From assembly GCA_964522605.1 (NCBI GenBank), contig CAZFWV010000203.1:1-12661 (forward strand): a stretch of 12,661 nt of DNA, written 5' to 3'. The translations under genes and the position numbers were made by a program. Below, piece by piece: positions 1 through 8,517 of the stretch. The notes under the pieces were generated by a model that worked only from the letters and a program-made list of their open reading frames with translations, searched no databases and was not told the origin of the DNA. Numbering within the stretch: position 1 is the stretch's first letter; the number at the start of each line of letters is the position of its first letter. The stretch is from CAVZLD01 sp964522605 (GTDB taxonomy: Bacteria > Planctomycetota > Planctomycetia > Pirellulales > Pirellulaceae).

Positions 1-30
1 ATGCCCCAGTTTGCCGATCTGCTGGGGCAT
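1..30. repeat. Perfect 9-bp inverted repeat at left window edge
   Basis: ATGCCCCAG (1-9) is the exact reverse complement of CTGGGGCAT (22-30), with a 12-base loop. No T-run follows on the plus strand, so it is not a convincing intrinsic terminator. The repeat touches the window edge and may be the right part of a longer palindrome, or a structure at the 3' end of a gene lying to the left. Function unknown. Confidence 0.4.
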
Positions 31-79
31 CGCTGCGCTCTGCCACCAGCCACCCCTCGAGAAAAACAGGTGTTGAAAT

Positions 80-112
80 GCGCTCTAGGAAACAGGGTAG
101 AGAATGGAGCGC
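80..112 (-). terminator. Weak hairpin downstream of the minus-strand DUF1570-like gene
   Basis: GCGCTC (80-85) pairs with GAGCGC (107-112) just past the stop of the minus-strand gene that ends at 136. Read on the minus strand, the stem is followed by ATTTC and, further on, a short T-run at about 62-66. The loop is long (21 bases) and the T-run is not adjacent, so this is a weak candidate for the 3' end of that transcript. Confidence 0.2.
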
Positions 113-135
113 AGGACCGACAGGGGGTGACCGGC

Positions 136-1977
136 TTACGGGGCGTTGAGCTCGGGCCGTTGCCGACGAAACGCATCCCACGCGGCGGGGGTGACTGCCG
201 TTTGGGAGAGGTCGAGGGTCTGCAGATTCTGTAATTCAGACAGCCGCTGCAGCCCCGCATCGGTTACTTGGGTTCCGGTCAGCCAAAGCCGCTCCAAATT
301 CGGTAGCTGTCCGACGACCTGCATCGCTTCGTCCGTGATTTGAGTGTGAGAGAGGTCCAATTCCTGCAGTTCCGTTGCTCCCTGCAAGTGCCGGACGGTG
401 GCGTCGCCAATCGACGTTGCCTCGAGACTCAGTTGTCGCAGGCCAACCGCTTGATTCAAACGGGCGAGACCTTCGTCGCGAATTTGCGTTCCGGCCAGGT
501 CGAGCCAAACCAGGGAACGCCAGTCGGGCACATGCTGTAGTCCCTCATCCGTGATGGCGGTCTGCCCCAAGGAGAGGTGGGTGGGATGAGTGTCGGGATC
601 AAGCTGCTGCAGATCCTGATCCTCCACCTGCAAGAAGGCCCGATACTCTTGGTCGAGTGTGGGAAAGGACTCCTGAAAGACCGTTTCCAGAAGATCGGAA
701 TTGGTGCGTCCCTCATAGACCGACCGCAGGTATTCGAACAGGGCAGGCCGCAGCTCGCCTTGCTGAGAGTGCATCAAGAAATGAGTTACTCCCGCCGCCT
801 GACTGTACAGCGGGCGGATCTGAGGATCCTGTTGAAGCGTTTCACGTCCCAGGGCGGCCAACTGAGACAGAGGCAGGCAGTAGCCACCGCGCAAGGCGCG
901 ATAGCGAGCATATTGCAGCCGTTCTGCCTCGAGTCCGCCGAGCGTGTGGTACCCTTGGCAAACTTGCAGCGACTCCATGTAGACCGCGATACCTTCGACC
1001 ACCCAGACATTCGCTTCGGTGGCGATGTCGGCCCGCGCACGGAGGCATTCATGCAGCAGCTGATGCGTGGCTTCATGTCGCCACGTGGAGATCGCTGGAT
1101 CCTGGTCCTGAAAGAAGTAGGACGAACGGGACGGCGCGTGATAGTAACCGAGAGTCATTCGGGCACGCGGTTCGATCTGCTGCAGGTAGCGGAGGTATTC
1201 TTCTCGGTCGCGAAAGAGAACGACTTGATGCCGCGCCCGGGACGGCGATGGCAGAGGACGCCCCGACCAAGCGTTTCGGAGCACCGTCGGATTGCCCCAA
1301 AGCGGAAAGAAACACTGCCGCCAGACGACGTGGAACTCCTCGAGCACCTCGGCCAAGTGCAGCGCACTCGCGGGGCTATCGTTGGTGGCGATGCGAAAAT
1401 GCGGGGTGTCCAGTTGCCAATAGCGTCCGGCCTGCCAGTTAAATCGGGGATGTCGCTTCCTTCCGACGCGCGGAACGGGAGCTTGACGCGGAATTCCCGA
1501 ACCGAGAATGCGGCGAGCCACGGCGTGCTGGGGGGCAAAACGGAGGACCTCGTGCAGCCAACGAAAGGCCAAGTCGGCCTGACCGTCCGCGAGCGCTTCC
1601 CCGGCGAGAGTAAACAGCGCGGTGGCGTACTCCTGCTGCGGGTCCTGACTCGTCCGGTTGGTTCCGTCTTGCCGCGAAGAATTGGGTTCTTGCGAATCGA
1701 ACGAGAAGAGGCTCGGGGGAACGTAAAAATACTGTCGGCTGGGGTCGCGCCGAATGGCCGGGAGTTCCCCGTTCGTCGTTTGGGCCGCGTGGGAGACCGG
1801 GTGCGACGGGCCGACAATCGTCTGATCGAGTTCCGTGCGCCGCGCGAGCCATTCCTGTCGCGTGGCGCCCAACAGCCCGCGGCCCTCGGCGAGGATTCCC
1901 AGCCCAACAACGATCGTCACCGACCAGATGAACGGCCGGGAAAGTGGATTCCCACGGGACGACCCCAGTCGATTCAT
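136..1977 (-). CDS. DUF1570-like putative zinc metallopeptidase with C-terminal leucine-rich repeats
   Basis: The product is 613 aa from the ATG at 1977, chosen because GGTGAGGG lies just upstream and a hydrophobic anchor or signal segment follows (residues about 16-30). An in-frame upstream ATG at 2109 would add 44 residues with no recognisable feature. Residues 115-158 look like one or two TPR helical pairs. Residues about 185-450 resemble the planctomycete DUF1570 family: HEATH (301-305) fits the zincin HExxH motif, and E328 in VVEGIAVYMES is a plausible third zinc ligand, as in gluzincins. Residues about 465-605 hold five to six leucine-rich repeats of the LxxLDLxxTxITDxGL type. The inferred role is an envelope-located peptidase or peptidase-like protein with an LRR recognition tail; the substrate is unknown. 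It is divergent from the FKBP gene. DUF1570 membership is from memory; the motifs and repeats are directly visible. Confidence 0.85.
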   Translation of the reverse strand: MNRLGSSRGNPLSRPFIWSVTIVVGLGILAEGRGLLGATRQEWLARRTELDQTIVGPSHPVSHAAQTTNGELPAIRRDPSRQYFYVPPSLFSFDSQEPNSSRQDGTNRTSQDPQQEYATALFTLAGEALADGQADLAFRWLHEVLRFAPQHAVARRILGSGIPRQAPVPRVGRKRHPRFNWQAGRYWQLDTPHFRIATNDSPASALHLAEVLEEFHVVWRQCFFPLWGNPTVLRNAWSGRPLPSPSRARHQVVLFRDREEYLRYLQQIEPRARMTLGYYHAPSRSSYFFQDQDPAISTWRHEATHQLLHECLRARADIATEANVWVVEGIAVYMESLQVCQGYHTLGGLEAERLQYARYRALRGGYCLPLSQLAALGRETLQQDPQIRPLYSQAAGVTHFLMHSQQGELRPALFEYLRSVYEGRTNSDLLETVFQESFPTLDQEYRAFLQVEDQDLQQLDPDTHPTHLSLGQTAITDEGLQHVPDWRSLVWLDLAGTQIRDEGLARLNQAVGLRQLSLEATSIGDATVRHLQGATELQELDLSHTQITDEAMQVVGQLPNLERLWLTGTQVTDAGLQRLSELQNLQTLDLSQTAVTPAAWDAFRRQRPELNAP

Positions 1978-2312
1978 TTCACCCTCACCATGGTTTTTAT
2001 TCACTGCGGTGCGGTCAAAGATCCTCACGAAGCAACGCGTCATTGACCAATTTCGGACTTCCGTTGGTCGTCCTGGCTGATTGGAACCGCCGCCGTCAAT
2101 CGGTCCCACCTTCAGTCTAATTCGCCAGGCGATGGTTGGTCGATTGCGTTTGCCGCATCGTCCATTTCATGGATAATGACGGTCCTGCCGGGCAACGGTT
2201 GGTCGAACGCTCGATCCTCAAACTGATGGTCGGCAAGGGATTTGCCCCGCGGCCAGGTCGGCAGCGCGTGTCACGGCGGTTGGAACAACCCATTTTCCAG
2301 AGGATCAGGCAG
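1978..2312. other. Divergent intergenic region between the zincin-LRR and FKBP genes
   Basis: These 335 bases separate two divergent starts. They should hold promoters for both genes. Only the rightward one has a plausible match (described at 2150-2177). Upstream of the leftward gene, TTGACC-like sequences occur (on the minus strand near 2012-2017) but with no acceptable -10 box at 16-18 bases. I see no RNA gene or repeat here. Confidence 0.5.
2150..2177 (+). promoter_or_regulatory. Candidate sigma70-type promoter for the FKBP gene
   Basis: TTGCCG (2150-2155), a 16-base spacer and GATAAT (2172-2177) match the -35/-10 consensus at four and five of six positions. Transcription would start near 2184, leaving a leader of about 130 bases before the ATG at 2313. 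Planctomycete promoters are poorly defined, so this is a motif match only. Confidence 0.35.
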
Positions 2313-3077
2313 ATGTCGATTTCGTTTCGTTTTCTGTGTTTCGTGTGTTTGTGCAGCGGTTCCGCGGCCGTCCTGGGCCAGACTCCGAATGCACCGAATG
2401 AGGCCCTGCCAACGCCTCTGCAGACTCCAAGCGCTCAGGCGAGTTACGGAATTGGGATCCAGATGGGGCAGAATCTCCTGCAGAACGGATTTGACGGCGA
2501 GTTGCTGGACCTTCAGTCGCTGTTTGCGGGGATTCGAGATGGGTTTGGGGGCCAGGAACCGCGCGTTACCCAGGAGCAATTCCAAGCGGCGATGGGACAG
2601 ATCCAGCAACTGGCCCAGGCCAAAATGCAGAAAAAGATGGAGCAACTCGGCGAAAAGAACCGCCGCGAAGGGCCCGTGTTCATCCAGCGTTTTCAAGCGA
2701 TGGACGGCGTCAAATCGCTTCCCAGTGGCGTATTGTACCGAGTGCTGAAGGCCGGTAACGGACCGACACCGACCCGCGACGACGTCGTGCGAACGCACTA
2801 TCGCGGCCGCTTAGTCGACGGAACGGAATTCGATAGTTCTTTCGACGGGGAGCCCGCAGTCTTCGGCTTGGATCAGGTGATTCAGGGTTGGACGGACACC
2901 CTGCTGCAGATGAAAGTCGGCGATCGATGGCAGGTCGTGATTCCATCGGAACTGGCCTACGGGAAGAATGGCAGTCCTCCCGTGATCGGTCCGGATGCGG
3001 TGCTGCTGTTTGAGATTGAGTTGCTGGGCATCGAGCCCCGTCCGACGGGTGAGCCGGCAGGTCCGACGCAACAGTGA
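2313..3077 (+). CDS. Secreted FKBP-type peptidyl-prolyl cis-trans isomerase
   Basis: The product is 254 aa. The ATG at 2313 was chosen because AGAGG (2299-2303) lies 9 bases upstream and a signal peptide follows directly (residues 1-22, hydrophobic, likely cut near VLG/Q). The open frame extends back to 2136 but without signal-like sequence. Residues about 42-130 form an alpha-helical dimerisation-type N-domain as in Mip, FkpA and FklB, ending in a Gln/Lys-rich helix. Residues about 137-240 are the FKBP domain: HYRGRL (Y163), FDSSFDG (D174), VIQGW (W193) and AYG (Y216) align with the ligand-pocket residues of FKBP12. The family catalyses cis-trans isomerisation of Xaa-Pro bonds and acts as a periplasmic folding factor. 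The tail after about 240 is proline-rich. It is probably a single-gene transcript. The family is certain; the precise subfamily (FkpA versus FklB) is not. Confidence 0.93.
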   Translation: MSISFRFLCFVCLCSGSAAVLGQTPNAPNEALPTPLQTPSAQASYGIGIQMGQNLLQNGFDGELLDLQSLFAGIRDGFGGQEPRVTQEQFQAAMGQIQQLAQAKMQKKMEQLGEKNRREGPVFIQRFQAMDGVKSLPSGVLYRVLKAGNGPTPTRDDVVRTHYRGRLVDGTEFDSSFDGEPAVFGLDQVIQGWTDTLLQMKVGDRWQVVIPSELAYGKNGSPPVIGPDAVLLFEIELLGIEPRPTGEPAGPTQQ

Positions 3078-3571
3078 TCATCGCCGATTTCTGGTAAACC
3101 TTGCCGTCAATCACGACGGTGCGGGCTTCCTCCGCGCCGCCCGCTTCCGGGCTCCTGTGTGCGTGATTGCCTCGAGCACGGGCGGTGCGTAGAATCGACC
3201 GATGTCCCAGCGCAGCCGGTTCTCGGCTGTCTCAACGCGTCAAGATGCGCGACCGAGCAGTGAGCCGCCGTCCCCCGGATCGGATGAATCGTTGTGATGC
3301 GGCATTGGTTGTCGCATCGTAGGGATCATAGCGCGATCGGGAGACGTGGTTTCGCTTCGGTTTCTTTGACCAAGGGCAATTCGTGACCTATATTCACCTG
3401 GGCCGAGAGCTTGTATGGGCTTTCCCCCGTTGTGGCTAGAACTGATCCTGAAACAGCGCATCCGCTAGTATCGGTTAGCTCGTCACACCTTCAGCCCCGC
3501 TCCGAGATTTCAGGGCTGTGTGAACGGATTCCCGGTTGGATTGCGCCCGCCCTGACTTCTGGAAGATCCTA
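3078..3571. other. Intergenic region upstream of the S41 protease gene
   Basis: These 494 bases contain no credible gene; short open frames on both strands look like random GC-rich frames. Small hairpins occur: GCGGGC (3121-3126) with GCCCGC (3139-3144), about 45 bases after the FKBP stop and lacking a T-run, and GATGCG (3296-3301) with CGCATC (3313-3318). The right half holds the candidate promoter at 3366-3394. Confidence 0.5.
3366..3394 (+). promoter_or_regulatory. Good sigma70-type promoter for the S41 protease gene
   Basis: TTGACC (3366-3371), exactly 17 bases, then TATATT (3389-3394): five of six matches in each hexamer at optimal spacing. This is the best promoter match noticed in the window. 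Transcription would start near 3401, giving a leader of about 170 bases before the ATG at 3572. It lies in noncoding DNA with the correct orientation. Confidence 0.6.
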
Positions 3572-5299
3572 ATGACCCGAAGGCCTGCTCTCGCGCTGCT
3601 TCTGTTCGGCTGTCTGGTTCTCTTTGCCTCGCCCGAGTCACCTCGCGTGCTTGCCCAGGACGGCTCTGCCGTCCAATCGGGTCAGCTTCCCGAGGCCCTG
3701 CAGGTGGTGCTCGATGAGGGGCTGCAGTTGGAACGACAGCAGCGTTGGGGCGAAGCGCTTACGCAGTACGAAGAAGCGGCACGGAAATATCCTCGCAGTG
3801 TCCAGTTGCAGCAGCGGGTGAGTCTCGCCCGCATTCACTTTGACCTCTCACGTCGCTATGGCGACCAAAGCTATCTGGCGGCGGTTCGCGAACTTCCCGA
3901 AGAGCAGGCGTTGGATCTGTTTTCGGAAGTCGGGATCAAGATCCAGTCACATTACGTGGATGCACCGAACTGGACGGAATTAGTCCGCTCGGGAACCCAA
4001 GGTCTGGATATTGCATTGCACGAAGAGTCGTTCTTGCAGACGCATCACTGTCAGGCCACCGAAGCGCAGGTGCAGCAATTGATCAACCAGATTCAGGCGG
4101 CACTGAACCAGTACGGAGTTCAAGATCGTCGGCACGCGCAGGAGATGGTCCGCTGGATTGCCCGTCTGACGAGTCAGCGGCTGCGGCTTCCACCGACGGC
4201 TGTGATTTTGGAGTACACCTGCGGGGCCACGAATGCCCTCGATACCTACTCGGCATTCTTGACGGGCGATCAACTGGATGACGTGTACTCCCAGATCGAG
4301 GGCAACTTCGTGGGATTGGGAATCGAGCTCAAAGCCGATCAAGGATCACTCCTGATTGCCGATGTGATTCCGAACGGGCCCGCCGAGCGTGCGGGCATTC
4401 GAGCCGGCGAGCGGATCATTGCGGTCGATGGGACCTCCACCAGCGAGACGTCGACCGAAGTCGCGGCGGACCTGTTAAAAGGCGAGCAGGGTTCGTACGT
4501 GCTGGTGACTCTGCTGGATCCGGCCGGCAGCACCCGTCAGCTCAATGTGCGGCGGGAACGCGTCGAAGTGCCGAGTCTCGAAGATGTCCAAATGCTGGAT
4601 GCGCGGTCCGGAGTCGCCTATTTTCGGATTAGCAGTTTTCAGAAGACGACCAGTCGCGACGTCGACGCCGCCCTCTGGCGATTACATCGTGAGGGGATGC
4701 GGAGTCTGATCGTTGACGTGCGCGGCAACCCGGGAGGATTGCTGACCGAAGCCGTCGAAGTGGCGGACCGCTTCGTGACCGAAGGGACGATTGTGACCAC
4801 GCACGGACGCAGCGTCCGCGAGAATTATGACTATCGAGCGCATCGCGTTGGGACTTGGCGAGTGCCTCTCGTTGTGCTGATCGATGGCGATTCCGCCAGC
4901 GCCAGTGAGATCTTCGCCGGTGCGATTCGAGATCATCGTCGCGGAACGGTGGTCGGTGAGCGGAGCTATGGCAAGGGATCCGTACAAGGGATCTTTCCCT
5001 TGCGAGTCGTCAAGGGCGGCGTCCGGTTGACCACCGCCAAATTCTATTCGCCCAGCGGCTACGCGATCAGTCAGGGCGGAGTCGAGCCGGATCTGGCCGT
5101 TCATGTTGTGGCGAAGCCCGTGACGATCGGCGTCGACCAGTTGTCTCGCGACGATCCGGTTCTCTCCGCTGGCATTAAGGTGGCCCGTGACCTGCTCGCC
5201 CGCCGAGACGCAGAACCCTCGGCGACGACCGGTCGAAGTGCGGGGCCCGCCTCTCAAGCGGGAATTCCGAGCGTGAAATCGGGTCGCAGGAGCTGGTAG
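3572..5299 (+). CDS. Secreted S41 C-terminal processing protease (CtpA/Prc family) with TPR-like N-terminus and PDZ domain
   Basis: The product is 575 aa from the ATG at 3572; GGAAG (3561-3565) sits 6 bases upstream and a signal peptide follows (residues 1-28, likely cut after VLA). An in-frame TTG at 3536 is less likely. Residues about 43-95 look like a TPR hairpin; 112-243 form the S41 N-terminal helical cap; about 244-328 is the PDZ domain, with a VGLGIEL carboxylate-binding loop and NGPAERAGIRAGERI; about 340-515 is the protease core. DVRGNPGG (382-389) is conserved. The catalytic dyad is S443 in DSASASEIF and K468 in SYGKGSVQ, 25 residues apart as in D1P and Tsp. The family cleaves periplasmic proteins near the C-terminus in envelope quality control. 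It is longer than usual (about 400-450 aa) because of the TPR-like N-terminus and a low-complexity tail after 540. It is followed by a 530-base spacer, so probably monocistronic. Confidence 0.95.
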   Translation: MTRRPALALLLFGCLVLFASPESPRVLAQDGSAVQSGQLPEALQVVLDEGLQLERQQRWGEALTQYEEAARKYPRSVQLQQRVSLARIHFDLSRRYGDQSYLAAVRELPEEQALDLFSEVGIKIQSHYVDAPNWTELVRSGTQGLDIALHEESFLQTHHCQATEAQVQQLINQIQAALNQYGVQDRRHAQEMVRWIARLTSQRLRLPPTAVILEYTCGATNALDTYSAFLTGDQLDDVYSQIEGNFVGLGIELKADQGSLLIADVIPNGPAERAGIRAGERIIAVDGTSTSETSTEVAADLLKGEQGSYVLVTLLDPAGSTRQLNVRRERVEVPSLEDVQMLDARSGVAYFRISSFQKTTSRDVDAALWRLHREGMRSLIVDVRGNPGGLLTEAVEVADRFVTEGTIVTTHGRSVRENYDYRAHRVGTWRVPLVVLIDGDSASASEIFAGAIRDHRRGTVVGERSYGKGSVQGIFPLRVVKGGVRLTTAKFYSPSGYAISQGGVEPDLAVHVVAKPVTIGVDQLSRDDPVLSAGIKVARDLLARRDAEPSATTGRSAGPASQAGIPSVKSGRRSW

Positions 5300-5829
5300 G
5301 CGACGCTCGTGGCGGGGGACCTAATGGGGAACTCGGTCGCGTCTTGACTCCCACCGGCAATTTTCGCACTCCCGAAGACAGTCCATCTCGCATCCGATTT
5401 GGTGCCACGTTCCGACAGTGGATCGGCCGGACCGATATTGTCCTCACCGGTTCTCGTCGGTTGCGCTCCGGTTGGTCCCTTGGAATGCGCGTTCGAGATC
5501 GGTACGATACGAGGCAGTCGAATCCGACGGTCACGCCGGTGGAATCTTTTCTTTCCCTTCGAGACCTCGTGACGAATCGTGGATTTGTCACCGATGTTCC
5601 CAGTGCCGTGCGTGGTTTCCGTCGCAACTTTGTCGTCACATAGGGCGATTGACCAGCGGAGGTTGATCTCCCAGCACGAAAGGATACGAGGACGACTTCG
5701 TTCGGCCATGCAGCCACACGTTGTTGATCGGCTCCGTGGTCTCAGTTCTGGCTGATCGAGCTGGTGTCCGTCCGACGGAGGGCGTCCTGACCGGTTGCCA
5801 TTTTCCTGCCCGGGGACAGTAGAGGCATC
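5300..5829. other. Intergenic region upstream of the MMPL transporter gene
   Basis: These 530 bases have no gene I can support. A 99-codon frame (5344-5643, plus) and minus-strand frames give compositionally odd, Arg-rich products without domains or good ribosome sites. The best promoter-like match is TTGGAA (5480-5485), 17 bases, TACGAT (5503-5508), which is weak. No terminator hairpin with a T-run is apparent after the protease stop. Confidence 0.45.
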
Positions 5830-8490
5830 ATGTTCGCTCGGCTCAGTCAGTTCGTGTCGCGACATTGGCTGCTGGTTGCCCTTGCGTGGGTGGTTCTTGT
5901 TGCACTCTGCAAAACGCTGTTGCCGCGATGGGATGACGTGACCTACGACGGCGACCTTGCCTACATGCCGGATTATGTTTCGAGCGTGAAAGGGGAGCAG
6001 TTGCTCGAGGAGGCTTTCCCGCGGGATCGATCCAAGAGCGAGATCGTCATCGTCTTTGCACGCTCCGACGCAAAACTGCAGGCGGCCGATCTGCAGGTGA
6101 TCGACCGCTTGGCAGCACGGCTCTACAACCTGTTGGGATGCGCCGCCTGGGAGCAAGCGGAGCAGCTGCGCCAGCAGGCCGATACGCAGCGCGCTGCCTC
6201 CGATACCGCCGCCGCGCAGGAACTCGACCAACTGGCCGAACGGCAGCAGGCGAAGGCGCTCGCGGCCTGGGATGAGGCGATCCAACTGGACGACGAATTC
6301 GCCGACGCACTGAACAATCGAGGGCTCTATCACAGAAAAGTCGGCGCGTTGGAAGAGGCGGAGCAGGACCTGCGATTGGCTCGCGACTATGCCCCCGAGG
6401 AAGCCGAGTTGGGGCAAACGCTGCTGCCGGCCCACATCTCCGCCTTACCGATGATCGACGTCTGGACGCGTCATACCGACGTCGTTGGTTCTGCCTTGAG
6501 CAGCAAAGATGGACAAGCTCAGGTTGTCGTCGTCCGGCTTGCGCAAGAGTTCATGGCCACCGACAACATTCGCGTGCTCGGTGAAGTAGAATCCGTGCTG
6601 CAACGGGCGCGGTCCGAGTTGGATAGTGGTCCTCCGGGGCTGATGATGGGGCTGAGTGGATCGGCCGCCGTCGGGGGCGACATGCTGCGGTCCGCAGCAG
6701 AGAGTATCAAGAACACCGAGCTGTATACCGTCTTGTTGGTCGTGTTGATTTTGACTCTGGTGTATCGCTCTCCGTTCCTTGTCGCCGTTCCCCTAATCAC
6801 CATCGCGGTGTCCGTCGTCGTCGCGACTGCCCTCGTTGCGGGACTGACACAGCTGAATCGCGTACCCGGTTTTGATTGGTGGAACTTCCGAATCTTCACC
6901 ACGACGAAGATTTTTGTCGTCGTCATTCTGTTCGGTGCCGGCACCGATTACTGCCTGTTCTTGATTGCTCGCTACAAGGAAGAGTTGCAGGCGGGACGCG
7001 ACCAGGCCTCGGCCATCTCCGCAGCACTTTGTGGCGTCGGCGATGCGCTGGCGGCCAGTGCACTGACCACGATCGTGGGGCTGGCGACGATGTTCTTCGC
7101 CGAATTCGGAAAGTTTCGCAACAGCGGTCCGGCGATCGGTCTGTGCCTGACCGTCGCGCTGGTCGCGTGCGTAACGCTCGCCCCGTCCCTGTTGCGAGCG
7201 CTTGGACCCGCCGTCTTCTGGCCGTTCGGGCCGAGCCGCAATCGCGACCCCTCGACGCCTCCGTCCCAGGAGTTGACGACTCGAATCTGGGAACCACTCG
7301 CCGCGAGAATCGTGGCCCAGCCCGGTCGAGTCTTGATCCTTAGTGTGGCCCTCATGGCTCCCTTCGGTCTGCTCGGAACGCAGGTCCGCATCACCTATGA
7401 CTTCCTCAGTGAATTGGCGCCTTCTCGACCGAGTCGGATCGGTACCCGGATGATGCGGGCGCATTATCCCATCGGCGAGACCGGGCCACTCACCGTTCTG
7501 GCACGGACTGCGGGTCGTGATCTCGATTCGGCCGAAGGGAAAACCGCGCTGCATGAAATGACTCGCGATCTGTATCTTGACGGTGTGGAGCGGGTCCGCA
7601 GCCTGGACGAACCACGCGGCGACCCGCCACGGGGCTTTTCCCTCAGCAAGGCGGCTCTCCAGGCACACCAACTGACACGCTCGCTTTACCTGAGTAAACT
7701 TCCATCGCTGGGCGGTGACGTCGCACGCTTTGAATTGGTGTTGGCCCACGATCCGTTTTCGATCGAAGCGACTCGCGTCGCGAAGCGTCTGGACCAGCGG
7801 CTGCAGACGGTCAGTCAGGATCCTCAGTCGTATTGGTACGGGACCGAATTCGTCCTGGCAGGGACCACGGCCGCAATTCGTGATTTGCGTGATGTGACTC
7901 GGCGCGACAATCTGCTGATTCAATGCCTGGTCGTCCTCGCCGTTCTGATGGTCCTGCTGCTGATCTTGCGGCGGCCTTTGATCTGTCTCTATCTGATCCT
8001 CTCCGTGTTGTTCAGCTACTTCGTGACCATCGGAATTGCCCAATGGTTTTTTCAGTGGGCCTACGGGGACACGTTCGAAGGGCTGGATTGGAAGGTTCCC
8101 CTGTTCCTGTTTGTGATCCTCGTCGCCATCGGTCAGGACTACAACATTTACCTGGCCACGCGCGTCTTTGAGGAGCAGGCAAAGTACGGCTTGCTCGGAG
8201 GATTGCGTCGGGCAATCGTCCACACCGGGGGGATCATCACCAGTTGCGGCGTGATCATGGCAGGGACGTTCGTAAGCATGACGACCGGAAGTCTGCGTGG
8301 AATCGTGGAGCTGGGGTTTGCGCTTTCCTTGGGAGTGCTGGTGGATACGTTCTTGGTGCGGACGGTGCTCGTTCCGGCGTTCCTCGCGCTGTTGTTTCGT
8401 CGTCGAGAAGACGGCGAGAACCGACACGGTCGTTTGGAGACTTCCCCCGGGTCGGGTTCGGATGTGACGCCGCTTGAATCGATGCCCTGA
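5830..8490 (+). CDS. RND superfamily MMPL-type membrane transporter with TPR-like periplasmic insert
   Basis: The product is 886 aa; AGAGG lies 4 bases before the ATG at 5830. It has the MMPL two-fold layout: TM1 (12-30), a large periplasmic loop, TM2-6 (about 297-455), TM7 (497-516), a second loop, then TM8-12 (about 694-857). The paired proton-relay motifs are intact: GAGTDYCLF (D373, Y374) in TM4 and IGQDYNIYL (D770, Y771) in TM10, equivalent to the Asp-Tyr pairs of MmpL3. MMPL proteins use the proton gradient to export lipids or other hydrophobic cargo. Unusually, residues about 104-195 of loop 1 are a Gln/Ala-rich helical stretch followed by a TPR-like unit (AWDEAIQLDDEFADALNNRG, 146-165). 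A short hydrophilic tail follows TM12. No membrane-fusion or outer-membrane partner gene is adjacent. Cargo is unknown; HpnN-like lipid export is possible but unproven. Confidence 0.9.
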   Translation: MFARLSQFVSRHWLLVALAWVVLVALCKTLLPRWDDVTYDGDLAYMPDYVSSVKGEQLLEEAFPRDRSKSEIVIVFARSDAKLQAADLQVIDRLAARLYNLLGCAAWEQAEQLRQQADTQRAASDTAAAQELDQLAERQQAKALAAWDEAIQLDDEFADALNNRGLYHRKVGALEEAEQDLRLARDYAPEEAELGQTLLPAHISALPMIDVWTRHTDVVGSALSSKDGQAQVVVVRLAQEFMATDNIRVLGEVESVLQRARSELDSGPPGLMMGLSGSAAVGGDMLRSAAESIKNTELYTVLLVVLILTLVYRSPFLVAVPLITIAVSVVVATALVAGLTQLNRVPGFDWWNFRIFTTTKIFVVVILFGAGTDYCLFLIARYKEELQAGRDQASAISAALCGVGDALAASALTTIVGLATMFFAEFGKFRNSGPAIGLCLTVALVACVTLAPSLLRALGPAVFWPFGPSRNRDPSTPPSQELTTRIWEPLAARIVAQPGRVLILSVALMAPFGLLGTQVRITYDFLSELAPSRPSRIGTRMMRAHYPIGETGPLTVLARTAGRDLDSAEGKTALHEMTRDLYLDGVERVRSLDEPRGDPPRGFSLSKAALQAHQLTRSLYLSKLPSLGGDVARFELVLAHDPFSIEATRVAKRLDQRLQTVSQDPQSYWYGTEFVLAGTTAAIRDLRDVTRRDNLLIQCLVVLAVLMVLLLILRRPLICLYLILSVLFSYFVTIGIAQWFFQWAYGDTFEGLDWKVPLFLFVILVAIGQDYNIYLATRVFEEQAKYGLLGGLRRAIVHTGGIITSCGVIMAGTFVSMTTGSLRGIVELGFALSLGVLVDTFLVRTVLVPAFLALLFRRREDGENRHGRLETSPGSGSDVTPLESMP

Positions 8491-8517
8491 GTCGATCCAG
8501 CATGCCCCCCGGATGGC

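Noticed and set aside
577..2046. 489-codon open frame on the plus strand opposite the zincin-LRR gene
   Set aside because: It is antisense to a protein with clear domains, its translation has no recognisable motif and is Arg/Gly-rich, as expected from the shadow frame of a GC-rich gene.
5344..5643. 99-codon plus-strand frame between the protease and transporter genes
   Set aside because: No ribosome site, no recognisable domain, and an Arg-rich composition typical of chance frames.
5254..6435. 393-codon minus-strand frame spanning the spacer before the MMPL gene
   Set aside because: It overlaps the 3' end of the protease gene and the 5' end of the transporter gene, has no domain, and its composition changes abruptly along its length.
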